A stretch of 51,754 bases of DNA from assembly GCF_025144725.1 (NCBI RefSeq), contig NZ_JALXKS010000018.1, positions 1 to 51,754 on the forward strand, given 5' to 3'. This stretch comes from Brevibacterium sp. p3-SID960 (GTDB lineage: Bacteria > Actinomycetota > Actinomycetes > Actinomycetales > Brevibacteriaceae). The position numbers and the translations under genes are program-made. Under the pieces are notes generated by a model. It was not told the DNA's origin. It saw nothing but the letters and a program-made list of their open reading frames with translations, and did not search any database. Shown here piece after piece: positions 1 through 8,691 of this stretch (positions within the stretch are counted from its first letter, which is position 1; every line of letters starts with the position of its first letter).

Positions 1-34
1 CGACTGTCTGAATCCCACTCCCAGGCTGCGGTCC

Positions 35-40
35 TACGGT
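35..40 (+). promoter_or_regulatory. -10 box of a leaderless promoter (DUF817 gene)
   Basis: TACGGT ends exactly 6 nt before the ATG at 47. At that spacing transcription would begin at or next to the start codon, and no Shine-Dalgarno sequence is present. The same layout recurs at about a dozen other genes in the window. Confidence 0.45.
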
Positions 41-46
41 AGACGC

Positions 47-946
47 ATGCCGTCTTCCCGCCGCCCGGACTTCACTCGCGTCGAAGCTGCCATCGATGCG
101 TGGGCGCACCGGAGGCTGGCCACCGGCAAACTCGGTCGCGGCGGGCGTTTCGGCCACATCGTCACCGAGTTCACCGTCTTCGTCCTCAAACAGGCGTGGG
201 CGTGCCTTTTCGGCGCAGCGATGCTGGCAGCGCTCGTCCTCACGCACTTCCTCTACCCGGCCGAAGCTAGGCTGTCCCGCAGCGATGCCCTCGTGATCAT
301 CGCCATCGGCATCCAAGTGGTCATGGTTCTCGGACGTCTGGAGACCGGCCGCGAGCTGTGGGTCATCATCCTCTTCCATCTTGTGGGCACCGGGATGGAG
401 CTGTTCAAGACCTCCGTGGGGTCGTGGAGCTACGACGGTGCGGGCGTGCTGCGCATCGGTGCCGTCCCGCTCTACACCGGGTTCATGTACGCCGCCGTCG
501 GCTCCTACCTCGTGCGCGTCTTCAAGCTCTTCCATCTGCGCTTCAGCCACTATCCGCCGATCTGGCTGACTGCCCTCATCGCCGCAGCGATCTACGTGAA
601 CTTCTTCACCCACCACTACCTGCCTGACATCCGCTGGCTGCTCGTCGCCGCGGTTCTCATCGTGTGGGGCCGGTGCATCATGCACTTCCGCAACCACCGT
701 GATCAGCCCTACCGCCGGATGCCGATACTCGTCTCCTTCATCGGCGTAGCCTTCTTCATCTGGGTCGCCGAGAACATCGGCACTTACACCGGTTCGTGGA
801 TCTACCCGCACCAGTCAGACGGCTGGGAGCTCGTCTCGATCTCGAAGCTGGTCGCCTGGTTCCTCCTCGTGATCATCTCCGTCGTCCTCGTCACCTTCGT
901 CTACCGGCCCCAGCCTCCCGTTTCGAACACTGGCAACCCGGTATGA
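47..946 (+). CDS. DUF817 family integral membrane protein
   Basis: This is a 299-residue polytopic membrane protein with about eight hydrophobic segments after a basic N-terminus. Its length, the early segment around FVLKQAWACLFG and the conserved polar-aromatic stretches (ELFKTSVGSWSYD, ENIGTYTGSWIYP) fit the DUF817 family, whose function is unknown. The ATG is preceded by a -10-like TACGGT at 6 nt and no ribosome-binding site, so a leaderless message is likely. It converges on the aldolase gene across a long hairpin. Family assignment is from recognition of the sequence; no reaction or substrate can be inferred. Confidence 0.8.
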   Translation: MPSSRRPDFTRVEAAIDAWAHRRLATGKLGRGGRFGHIVTEFTVFVLKQAWACLFGAAMLAALVLTHFLYPAEARLSRSDALVIIAIGIQVVMVLGRLETGRELWVIILFHLVGTGMELFKTSVGSWSYDGAGVLRIGAVPLYTGFMYAAVGSYLVRVFKLFHLRFSHYPPIWLTALIAAAIYVNFFTHHYLPDIRWLLVAAVLIVWGRCIMHFRNHRDQPYRRMPILVSFIGVAFFIWVAENIGTYTGSWIYPHQSDGWELVSISKLVAWFLLVIISVVLVTFVYRPQPPVSNTGNPV

Positions 947-950
947 CAAC

Positions 951-998
951 GGCGGCCCCACCTCGGGGACGGGAGAACCCGTCTGAGGTGGAGCCGCC
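951..998. terminator. bidirectional hairpin terminator
   Basis: Arms 951-964 and 985-998 pair over 14 positions with one mismatch, and an inner stem GACGGG/CCCGTC (968-973 with 978-983) closes on an AGAA loop. It lies between the convergent DUF817 and aldolase genes and probably serves both. There is no long T-run. Confidence 0.7.
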
Positions 999-1013
999 GA
1001 TGCTGCGCTCAGG

Positions 1014-2036
<1,023 letters not shown>

Positions 2037-2139
2037 GGGTTTCTCCTTCGACGAGCAGGGATGGACGCATGGTCGGTCGTACTTCTGATCTTGTCACCTC
2101 GGGGTCCGTATTGCCACATGTGCATCGGCTGCAGGCGCG

Positions 2140-3290
2140 CGGTTCCGGGCTACCCATCTAGCTCAAGACTGAAAACCGACATGACTCTATTGTTGATAGC
2201 GCCCGTCTTCCGGTACATCTTCTTCGTCAACTTGCGTAGCGAACAGATTAACCGGACCCTCGTACATTGGGACACGAACATCCCATTTACTTGAGACTCT
2301 CATGCGATGACGCAACAGAGTACGAACCATCTCCTCGAGGTCGTACCACGCCTCGAACATGTCAGCGGATGGAATCATACCGGTGTGAATCAATTCATTT
2401 CGAACTCTAACCACCTTCTTGACGTGATTACTCCCCCAATCTCTGGCACTGGCTTTGTCAAGCGCAGCTCGGATATCTACGGGGTTAAGACGATTGCGGC
2501 CTCCAGAAAGCATATCTAACGTAGCCGACAGAATGACGTAACCTACTTCAGTGAGGCGATTCTCTACACCACGCGTATAAAATTTCAATGCAGAGCTAAG
2601 GATCGGGTCACCAGTGAACCCAGTAGCACTAGACTGGAGTTCTTCAAGCCCTATTCGACCGATCCCCGGCTGGAAGGTTCGAACTGCCGAGGTAACATCT
2701 AGAGCAATTGCGCCCTCGCCAGAGTCAACCACCATGAATTCCCCTATCCGCCGATCTAAAAACCGCTCGTCCAACACCGCACAAAGGGCGCCCAATGCTG
2801 ACTCGCAGAGCTCTCTCGCCTCCCTCACTTGAATATCGGAGCGTTCGCGCTCTAAGTCGAATTGCGTACTAGCAATTGTGATAAACTGACCAGGACGAGA
2901 CCATAGTTTGCGCGTTGTTTCAGATTCGTAAAAGTCTGATTCGCCGAAAATCACTACGTCCGTGTACTGGTAATGGAACGGTTCATCGGACTGGCTAATT
3001 TGCACTTCGCCGATACTTACCCCATCACCCGTTAGCTGCGGGACCGGTGAGCCCGAAAAACCTAGCTGGTAATGCACACTGCGCCCTTCAAGTTCGGTTG
3101 GGAGCATTTCACCCGTGTCGGGTGAAAACATATCCGTTGGCACCCGCACGGTCCCGGGTTTTTGAGTTCCGTTAGGCATAACAGCGATTCCCTTAGCTTT
3201 CGTTCGCGACCGCTCCACATTCCTGTCAAGAACAGTGCGATGTAACAAAGTTCTACCGCCCATATGATCTCGCAATAGATGGATCCCGGC
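2140..3290. other. low-GC genomic island carrying one gene
   Basis: Base composition drops sharply between about 2140 and 3290. For example 2161-2220 is 29/60 G+C and 3181-3240 is 32/60, while 1621-1680 in the aldolase gene is 42/60. The island sits between fba and the UMF1 transporter gene and holds only the HEPN-like gene. No integrase, tRNA, inverted repeat or convincing target duplication is visible at either edge, so how it arrived is unclear. Boundaries are approximate. Confidence 0.65.
2187..3179 (-). CDS. HEPN-like protein of unknown function in a low-GC island
   Basis: A 330-residue soluble protein with no signal peptide or membrane segment. I do not recognise its N-terminal two thirds. 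Near the C-terminus (residues about 195-295) is an alpha-helical region containing RNELIH (Arg260, His265), which matches the R-x4-6-H motif of HEPN ribonucleases and the R-N-x-(I/L)-(V/I)-H-x-G form of Apea-like HEPN domains. The start at 3179 is chosen because AAGGG lies 10 nt upstream; the frame stays open much further but turns into composition typical of a shadow frame. The gene lies in DNA of about 48-53% GC in sampled 60-base blocks, against about 70% in flanking genes, and its codon use is A/T-tolerant, so it is probably horizontally acquired. A role in phage defence or RNA cleavage is an inference from the motif only. Confidence 0.7.
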   Translation of the reverse strand: MPNGTQKPGTVRVPTDMFSPDTGEMLPTELEGRSVHYQLGFSGSPVPQLTGDGVSIGEVQISQSDEPFHYQYTDVVIFGESDFYESETTRKLWSRPGQFITIASTQFDLERERSDIQVREARELCESALGALCAVLDERFLDRRIGEFMVVDSGEGAIALDVTSAVRTFQPGIGRIGLEELQSSATGFTGDPILSSALKFYTRGVENRLTEVGYVILSATLDMLSGGRNRLNPVDIRAALDKASARDWGSNHVKKVVRVRNELIHTGMIPSADMFEAWYDLEEMVRTLLRHRMRVSSKWDVRVPMYEGPVNLFATQVDEEDVPEDGRYQQ

Positions 3291-3296
3291 TAGAGT
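3291..3296 (+). promoter_or_regulatory. -10 box of a leaderless promoter (UMF1 transporter)
   Basis: TAGAGT lies 6 nt before the ATG at 3303 with no ribosome-binding site between them. Confidence 0.45.
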
Positions 3297-3302
3297 CGAA
3301 CC

Positions 3303-4697
3303 ATGACCTCTTCTCCCCCGCCGTCCGGCGTCCCGGCCCCGGGGCAGGCCGCCGCAGCGCAGACACCGGCCGACACCGCGACAGGCCCGACACCGCGCGG
3401 GAGCTCGCGTACGGCGATCACCGCGTGGGCGCTGTGGGACTGGGGTTCGGCGGCGTTCAACGCCGTCATCATCACCTTCGTCTTCGCCCCGTACCTCACC
3501 AAAGCCGTCGCCTCGACCGAGGAGATCGGGTCCACGGCACTCGGCTGGTCGATGGCCGCCGCAGGCCTCATCATCGCCCTCGTCGCCCCAGCTGCCGGCA
3601 CCCGGGCTGATGCCGGCGGGCGGCACAAGATGTGGCTGGGCGTCCACACGCTCATCGTCGTCGCCAGCATGGCCGGCATGTTCTGGGTCAAGGACACCCC
3701 GGACCATCTGGCGCTCGGGCTCATCCTGCTGGCTGCCGGCAGCGTCTTCTTCGAGTTCGCAGAGGTCTCCTACAACGGGCTCATGCTCCGCATCACGACA
3801 CCGGCCAACATCGGCAAGGTCTCCGGGTTCGGCTGGGGCATGGGATACGTCGGCGGGCTTGTGCTGCTCGTCATCCTGCTGGTCACCGTCATCCAGCCCG
3901 AGGTCGGGCTCTTCGGCGCCACCGACGCAGACGGCCTGCACTACCGGATCGTCGCGGTGATCTCTGCGGCGTGGTTCCTGCTGTTTGCGATCCCCGTCTT
4001 CCTCTTCGCACCCGGTGCCGCCGACACAGCAGCCGTGCGCGAACAGGGCAATCCGGTCGCCGCCTTCGCCCGTGACTACAGGGCACTGGTCATCCGGCTG
4101 GTGACGATGTGGCGCGATGAGCGGCGGACGCTGAAGTTCTTCATCGCCTCGGCCGTGTTCCGCGACGGGCTGGCGGCCATCTTCGCCTTCGCAGGCGTCC
4201 TGGCAGCAGGTTCCTACGGGTTCTCCCCCGCTGATGTCATCATCCTCGGCGTCGCAGCCAACATCGTCGCCGGCATCGGGTCGATCCTCGCCGGGTTCCT
4301 CGATGACCGGTTCGGGCCCAAGAGCGTCATCATCGGCGGGCTCACCGTCCTCATCGTCGCCGGCACCCCGATCGTCTTCACCGACAGCGTCACAGTCTTC
4401 TGGGTCTGCGCAATGGTGCTGAGCTTCTGCGTGGGACCGGTGCAGGCGGCCAGCCGCTCCTTCCTCGCCCGCATCACCCCGCCGGAGAAGGCCGGAGAGA
4501 ACTTCGGCCTCTACGCCACCACCGGCCGCGCCGTGAGCTTCCTAGGCCCGGCGATGTTCGCCGTGGCGATCGCGATCTTCGGCTTCCAGCGCGCCGGGGT
4601 CATCGGCATCATCGTCGTGCTGGCCCTCGGGCTCCTCCTCGTCATCCCTGTTCCCCAAGGCTCCGCCAAGGCAGCGATCGCACGCCGGGACACGTAA
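3303..4697 (+). CDS. MFS transporter, UMF1 (Atg22-like) family
   Basis: A 464-residue secondary transporter of the cytoplasmic membrane. After a Pro/Ala/Thr-rich cytosolic leader (about residues 1-38) comes WALWDWGSAAFNA, the hallmark first-helix motif of the UMF1/Atg22-like branch of the major facilitator superfamily, followed by roughly twelve hydrophobic helices. The loop after helix 2 carries TRADAGGRHKMWL, corresponding to the MFS A-motif. Yeast Atg22 exports amino acids from the vacuole; bacterial members are uncharacterised or linked to efflux, so the substrate is unknown. It is divergent from the HEPN-like gene. Its likely promoter is leaderless, so the start is well constrained. Confidence 0.85.
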   Translation: MTSSPPPSGVPAPGQAAAAQTPADTATGPTPRGSSRTAITAWALWDWGSAAFNAVIITFVFAPYLTKAVASTEEIGSTALGWSMAAAGLIIALVAPAAGTRADAGGRHKMWLGVHTLIVVASMAGMFWVKDTPDHLALGLILLAAGSVFFEFAEVSYNGLMLRITTPANIGKVSGFGWGMGYVGGLVLLVILLVTVIQPEVGLFGATDADGLHYRIVAVISAAWFLLFAIPVFLFAPGAADTAAVREQGNPVAAFARDYRALVIRLVTMWRDERRTLKFFIASAVFRDGLAAIFAFAGVLAAGSYGFSPADVIILGVAANIVAGIGSILAGFLDDRFGPKSVIIGGLTVLIVAGTPIVFTDSVTVFWVCAMVLSFCVGPVQAASRSFLARITPPEKAGENFGLYATTGRAVSFLGPAMFAVAIAIFGFQRAGVIGIIVVLALGLLLVIPVPQGSAKAAIARRDT

Positions 4698-4699
4698 CC

Positions 4700-4715
4700 A
4701 CCGCCTCGGGCACGG
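4700..4715 (+). repeat. dispersed GC-rich 16-mer, copy 1
   Basis: An exact match to ACCGCCTCGGGNNCGG just after the transporter stop codon. Other exact copies on either strand are at 30006-30021, 38333-38348 and 40154-40169, with near copies elsewhere. Confidence 0.5.
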
Positions 4716-4756
4716 CCACCAGTCAAGACCAGCCCTCCTGCCGCCAGCCGATCGAG

Positions 4757-4785
4757 TTGTGAGACCTCAACCACAGGCTTAGACT
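4757..4785 (+). promoter_or_regulatory. promoter of the acyl-CoA dehydrogenase operon
   Basis: TTGTGA (4757-4762) and TAGACT (4780-4785) are separated by 17 bp, a good housekeeping-sigma promoter. A candidate operator starts at the last base of the -10 box. Confidence 0.6.
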
Positions 4786-4798
4786 GAACGCACGCTCA
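4785..4798 (+). promoter_or_regulatory. candidate TetR-type operator (ACAD operon)
   Basis: TGAACGCACGCTCA fits TGAACGNNCGTTCA at 11 of 12 defined positions. It covers the expected transcription start, so bound protein would block initiation. A weaker half-site, CGAACGATCG, follows at 4804-4813. The same motif lies at the same place in the promoters of the SDR at 34949 and of the ETF genes. Confidence 0.5.
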
Positions 4799-4824
4799 CT
4801 TATCGAACGATCGAGGTAGTTCTT

Positions 4825-6018
4825 ATGGATCATCTGCTCAGCCCGGAAGAGCTCGATTTCGCCCATCAGATGCGCGAGTTCTTCCGCACCGAAATCCCCG
4901 AGGAAATCCGCTACCGCCAGGCCATCGGCCAGGAGCTTTCCAAAGAGGACATCGTCACCAGCCAGCGCATCCTCAACAAGCACGGCTACGCGGTGCCGAA
5001 CTGGCCGGTCGAATGGGGCGGCCAGGACTGGACGCCCGTGCAGCGCCACATCTGGCTTGAGGAGATGCAGCTGGCCTCCGTGCCGACTCCGCTGCCGTTC
5101 AACACCGCGATGGTCGGCCCGGTGATCGCGACGTTCGGCTCCCGGGAGCTCAAGGAGCGCTTCCTGCCGGCCACCGCCAACATCGACATCTGGTGGTCGC
5201 AGGGCTTCTCCGAGCCCAATGCCGGCTCCGACCTCGCCTCGGTCAAGACCTCAGCGGTGCGCAAGGGCGATGTCTACATCGTCAACGGCCAGAAGACCTG
5301 GACGACGCTCGGCCAGTACGGCGACTGGATCTTCAACCTCGTGCGCACCGACCCGGATGCCAAGAAGCAGGCCGGCATCTCGTTCCTGCTCATCGACATG
5401 AAGTCCCCCGGTGTCACCGTCCGCCCGATCGAGCTCATCGACGGCGGCCACGAGGTCAACGAAGTGTTCTTCGACAACGTCGAGGTCCCCGTCGAGAATC
5501 TCGTCGGCGAAGAGAACAAGGGCTGGACGTACGCGAAGTTCCTGCTCGGCAACGAGCGCACCGGCATCGCCCGGATCGGCGACTCGAAGGTCGCACTGGC
5601 CCGCGTCAAGGCCTACGCCGCGGCCACCAAGACCTCCCGCGGCACGCTGCTCGACGACCCGCTGTTCGCAGCCCGCCTGACGAAGGTCGAAGCCGAACTC
5701 ACCGCTTTGGAGTTCACCCAGCTGCGGATCCTCTCGACCCAGGTCGCAGGCGATGACAAGCCGGATCCGCGCTCCTCGGTGCTCAAGCTGCGCGGCTCGA
5801 TGATCCAGCAGGACATCTCCGAGCTCATGATGGACGTGCTCGGCCCGCAGGGCATCGACTTCGTCGACAGCCGCGAGGTGCCCACCGGCTTCACGACCCT
5901 GCCTCCGGGTGCTGTCGATGCCGGCCCGCACTACTACAACTACCGCAAGGTCACCATCTACGGCGGCTCCTCGGAAGTCCAGCGCTCGATCATCTCGAAG
6001 GCTCTGCTCGGACTCTGA
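4825..6018 (+). CDS. acyl-CoA dehydrogenase, subunit 1
   Basis: This flavoenzyme of 397 residues introduces a trans-2,3 double bond into an acyl-CoA thioester and passes electrons to ETF. Domains run N-terminal helical, beta-barrel (SEPNAGSD at 129-136, KTWTT around 157-161) and C-terminal helical bundle. The C-terminal GGSSEVQR motif is present, but the position that carries the catalytic glutamate in medium-chain enzymes is glycine (IYGGSSE). Glu244 in GNERTG is the likely base, as in IVD/LCAD-type and mycobacterial heteromeric FadE enzymes. It is followed 37 nt downstream by a second, different ACAD, so an alpha2-beta2 enzyme is likely. GAGGT about 8 nt before the ATG supports the start. 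The substrate is unknown; steroid side-chain or branched acyl-CoAs are possible by analogy. Confidence 0.92.
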   Translation: MDHLLSPEELDFAHQMREFFRTEIPEEIRYRQAIGQELSKEDIVTSQRILNKHGYAVPNWPVEWGGQDWTPVQRHIWLEEMQLASVPTPLPFNTAMVGPVIATFGSRELKERFLPATANIDIWWSQGFSEPNAGSDLASVKTSAVRKGDVYIVNGQKTWTTLGQYGDWIFNLVRTDPDAKKQAGISFLLIDMKSPGVTVRPIELIDGGHEVNEVFFDNVEVPVENLVGEENKGWTYAKFLLGNERTGIARIGDSKVALARVKAYAAATKTSRGTLLDDPLFAARLTKVEAELTALEFTQLRILSTQVAGDDKPDPRSSVLKLRGSMIQQDISELMMDVLGPQGIDFVDSREVPTGFTTLPPGAVDAGPHYYNYRKVTIYGGSSEVQRSIISKALLGL

Positions 6019-6055
6019 TCCGCAGGCTCGACTCTTTCACCACTAGGAGAACTCA

Positions 6056-7198
6056 ATGGATCTCGAACTCACAGACGTCCAGCAGGAGCTTGCCTCGACC
6101 GTCGGCCGCCTGCTTTCCACCAAATACGACGCCGCCACCCGCGACGAGGTGCTCGCCTCCGAAACCGGCTACAGCGCGGACATGTGGAACCAGTTCGCTG
6201 AGATCGGCCTGCTCGGCCTGCCGATCGACGAAGACTACGACGGCGCCGGCATGGGATTCGCCGAAGTCGCCGTCGTCATGGAGCAGTTTGGCCGCGCACT
6301 GACCTTGGAGCCGTACCTGGCGACCGTCGTGCTCGGTGCCGGGCTCATCACCGCCGTCGGCACCGACGAACAGAAGTCGGAACTGCTGCCCGGTGTGGCA
6401 GCCGGCGAGACGAAGCTGGCGCTGGCCGCCTACGAACCGGCCGGACGCTACGATCTTACGCACCCAGGCACCACCGCCTCGGTCTCGGAGTCCGGCGTGA
6501 CCCTGACCGGCGAGAAGTCCGGTGTGCTCGGACTCGGTGCTGCTGACCGGCTCATCGTCTCAGCCGCCGTCGACGGCGGGGTTGGCCTGTTCTTCGTCGA
6601 CCCGGCGGCCGAGGGTGTGACGATCGACGTGCGCACTCAGGCCGATGGCCACAAGGCCGGCTCAGTGCTCTTCGACAGCGCCCCGGCCACCCGCCTGGGC
6701 GAAGGCGATGCGACCGAGGCGATCGCCGAGGTCATCGACACCGCCAACGCCGCCCTGTGCGCCGAGGCCGTCGGCGCGATGGAGGCCTCGCTGAAGATGA
6801 CCGCCGAATACCTGCACACCCGCGAGCAGTTCGGCTTCCCGATCGGCCGCAACCAGGTCCTGCAGCACCGCGCAGCCGACCTGTACGCCACGCTCGAGTA
6901 CGCCAAGAGCATGGCCCTGTACGCCAAGCTCGCCGTCATCGAGAACAACCCGCAGACCCGTCACCGGGACGTCATCGCAGCCAAGCTCGTCATCGACGAC
7001 GCCTGCCGGCACATCAGCCAGGAGGCAATCCAGATGCACGGCGGCATCGGCATGACGATGGAGTACCCGATCGGCCACTACGCCAAGCGGCTGACGGTCA
7101 TTCCGCGCACCTTCGACGAAGCCGACGCGTTGACCGCCGAGCTTGCCGAGATGGGCGGGCTCATCGAAGCCCGTGCAGCCGACCTGCAGGCCGGCTGA
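6056..7198 (+). CDS. acyl-CoA dehydrogenase, subunit 2
   Basis: A second acyl-CoA dehydrogenase family protein (380 residues), co-transcribed with the preceding one (AGGAGA ribosome-binding site). The C-terminal half keeps TREQFG and QMHGGIGMTMEYPIGHY, which contact FAD, but the usual catalytic glutamate is absent from both known positions: the C-terminal end reads YAKRLTVIPRTF, and the 244-equivalent region reads DTANAALCAEAVG. In mycobacterial FadE pairs one subunit supplies the base and the other helps to bind FAD, so this is probably the non-catalytic partner. A perfect 14-bp hairpin ends the operon. Confidence 0.9.
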   Translation: MDLELTDVQQELASTVGRLLSTKYDAATRDEVLASETGYSADMWNQFAEIGLLGLPIDEDYDGAGMGFAEVAVVMEQFGRALTLEPYLATVVLGAGLITAVGTDEQKSELLPGVAAGETKLALAAYEPAGRYDLTHPGTTASVSESGVTLTGEKSGVLGLGAADRLIVSAAVDGGVGLFFVDPAAEGVTIDVRTQADGHKAGSVLFDSAPATRLGEGDATEAIAEVIDTANAALCAEAVGAMEASLKMTAEYLHTREQFGFPIGRNQVLQHRAADLYATLEYAKSMALYAKLAVIENNPQTRHRDVIAAKLVIDDACRHISQEAIQMHGGIGMTMEYPIGHYAKRLTVIPRTFDEADALTAELAEMGGLIEARAADLQAG

Positions 7199-7248
7199 GA
7201 CCGCGGGCGGCAGACCGAGACTCCCGGCCTGACCCGCGCACTCCCCTG

Positions 7249-7288
7249 AACCGACCCCGAGGTGGTGAGAGCCGCCTCGGGGTCGGTT
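7249..7288 (+). terminator. strong hairpin terminator of the ACAD operon
   Basis: Perfect 14-bp arms, AACCGACCCCGAGG (7249-7262) and its complement (7275-7288), enclose a 12-nt loop. The stem contains the CCTCGGGG core that recurs through the window. Confidence 0.85.
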
Positions 7289-7390
7289 GCTGTGCACAGA
7301 CGATGGGCACGGTGGCTGCCGGCGGTGAGTTCAGTTAGGTTGAGGAGTGCACTGCGCTGCCGCCAGTGATGACCCGCCGAAGGAACCGCG

Positions 7391-8611
7391 ATGACCCTGC
7401 CCCGGATTTCTGCCACCCGCCACCTGGCAGTCGTCGTCCTGCTCGTCCTCACCGTCCTGCTCACCGGCTGCATGAAGATCAACGGCGACCTCGCCATCAG
7501 CAGGGACCTGAAGGTCTCCGGCACCGTCGACGCACTCATCGAGCGCACTGCCGTTGAAGACCTCAGCGCATTCGACTCCAGCACCTACGGCTCAGGCACC
7601 GGCGACGCTGACACCCTGATCGATGAGTCGATCGAAGAGGCACGGCAGACCCTGCCTGCAGGTGTCACGGTGGAGAAGATCGCCGATGAGCAGTACATCG
7701 GGGCGCGCTACACCTACGATGCGGTCGACCCCAGGCATATCGCGGTGGAGGACTTCGGCCTCAGCGGACTGCACCTCAGTGACCAGGACGACGAGATCAC
7801 CCTGCGCATGCCCAACTTCCTCCTCATCGATGACCATGACCCCAGCTATGGGTCCGCCGGCTGGAGTCATGCTCCCGGCCGGTTCATGTTCGATGAGGCG
7901 AAGATGACGTTCACGTTCCCCAGTCGTGTCATCAGCGCACCCGGCGGCGAGGTCAAGGGGAAGACAGTCACGTTCGATCTGCGGCAATTCTCAGGCGACA
8001 CCGTCACGGTGACGGCGAAGGCCTCGTCGTTTCCCTGGTGGGTCCTGTTCGTCGTCGGCGGGGTGCTCGTGCTGCTCATCGTGGCCGGAGTCATCGTCGC
8101 CGTCGTCGCGCGCAGGAAGCGTCAGCGGCAGGCGATGCCGCCTGCGCCTGGTTACGGTGGGCCCGGTTACGGTGGGCCCGGTTATGGAGCAGGTCCCTGG
8201 ATGCCAGGGCCGGGAGGACCGGGATACGGCGGGCAAGGGTACGGTTCAGCAGGACCGGGGCCTGCAGCTCCTGGATATCCCGGACCGGTGGGAGCCGCCG
8301 GTCCGCCGCCAGCTGGGCCCGGTGCGGGCCCGCCGCAGAATCAGCCGATGCCCCCGCACGCTCAGCCGGGGACCTATGGTCAGCCCACCCCATATACGTC
8401 TGGTCCTGCGCACCCGCCGGGCCAGCCTCATTCGGGAGCTGCGCATCCGGGGCCGGCACAGCCGGGGCAGCTAGGTATGCCGCACCCAGGGCCTGCGCAG
8501 CCGGGGCCGGGGCAGCCGGGGCCAGGGCCTGAGTCGGCTGCGCCGAATGACCACCGTCGTTTTGCCCCACCCGAATCGCGCACGCACATGAAACGGTCGG
8601 GCGCAGACTGA
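7391..8611 (+). CDS. LppM-like lipoprotein with a C-terminal membrane anchor and Gly/Pro-rich tail
   Basis: A 406-residue envelope protein. Residues 1-27 form a lipoprotein signal ending in LLTGC, with lipidated Cys27. An extracytoplasmic LppM-type (DUF3153-like) domain follows (about 28-210, KINGDLAISRDLKVSGT at its start), then a transmembrane helix at about 216-240 (WWVLFVVGGV), a basic stop-transfer patch RRKRQRQ, and a tail of more than 150 residues of PGYGGPG-, QPG- and PAP-like low complexity that would lie in the cytoplasm. It has both a lipid anchor and a membrane helix. A close paralogue lies convergently at 10142-11266. AGGA upstream of the ATG supports the start. The function is not known; mycobacterial LppM affects phagosome behaviour and lipids. 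Confidence 0.85.
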   Translation: MTLPRISATRHLAVVVLLVLTVLLTGCMKINGDLAISRDLKVSGTVDALIERTAVEDLSAFDSSTYGSGTGDADTLIDESIEEARQTLPAGVTVEKIADEQYIGARYTYDAVDPRHIAVEDFGLSGLHLSDQDDEITLRMPNFLLIDDHDPSYGSAGWSHAPGRFMFDEAKMTFTFPSRVISAPGGEVKGKTVTFDLRQFSGDTVTVTAKASSFPWWVLFVVGGVLVLLIVAGVIVAVVARRKRQRQAMPPAPGYGGPGYGGPGYGAGPWMPGPGGPGYGGQGYGSAGPGPAAPGYPGPVGAAGPPPAGPGAGPPQNQPMPPHAQPGTYGQPTPYTSGPAHPPGQPHSGAAHPGPAQPGQLGMPHPGPAQPGPGQPGPGPESAAPNDHRRFAPPESRTHMKRSGAD

Positions 8612-8634
8612 TACCTCCTGCAGCGATGCAGCAC

Positions 8635-8670
8635 ATGTAGCTCATGGTCTTATCAAGCTACATCGCTACA
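8635..8670 (+). promoter_or_regulatory. candidate autoregulatory operator of the toxin-antitoxin operon
   Basis: ATGTAGC (8635-8641) and GCTACAT (8657-8663) form an inverted repeat with a 15-bp gap, and a third half-site GCTACA follows at 8665-8670, overlapping the -10 box TACAAT (8667-8672). This is typical of operators bound by an antitoxin or its complex. It is a prediction from symmetry and position. Confidence 0.5.
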
Positions 8671-8691
8671 ATAGCGTGGAGGAGGGCCGCC

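Noticed and set aside
2140..3300. Attachment-site duplication flanking the low-GC island (CCGGGCTA near 2146 and CCCGGCTA near 3285)
   Set aside because: Too short and inexact, with no integrase or tRNA gene nearby.
2187..3941. A longer form of the HEPN-like protein reaching back to 3941
   Set aside because: The extra N-terminal part is an antisense shadow of the UMF1 transporter gene, and a good ribosome-binding site supports 3179.
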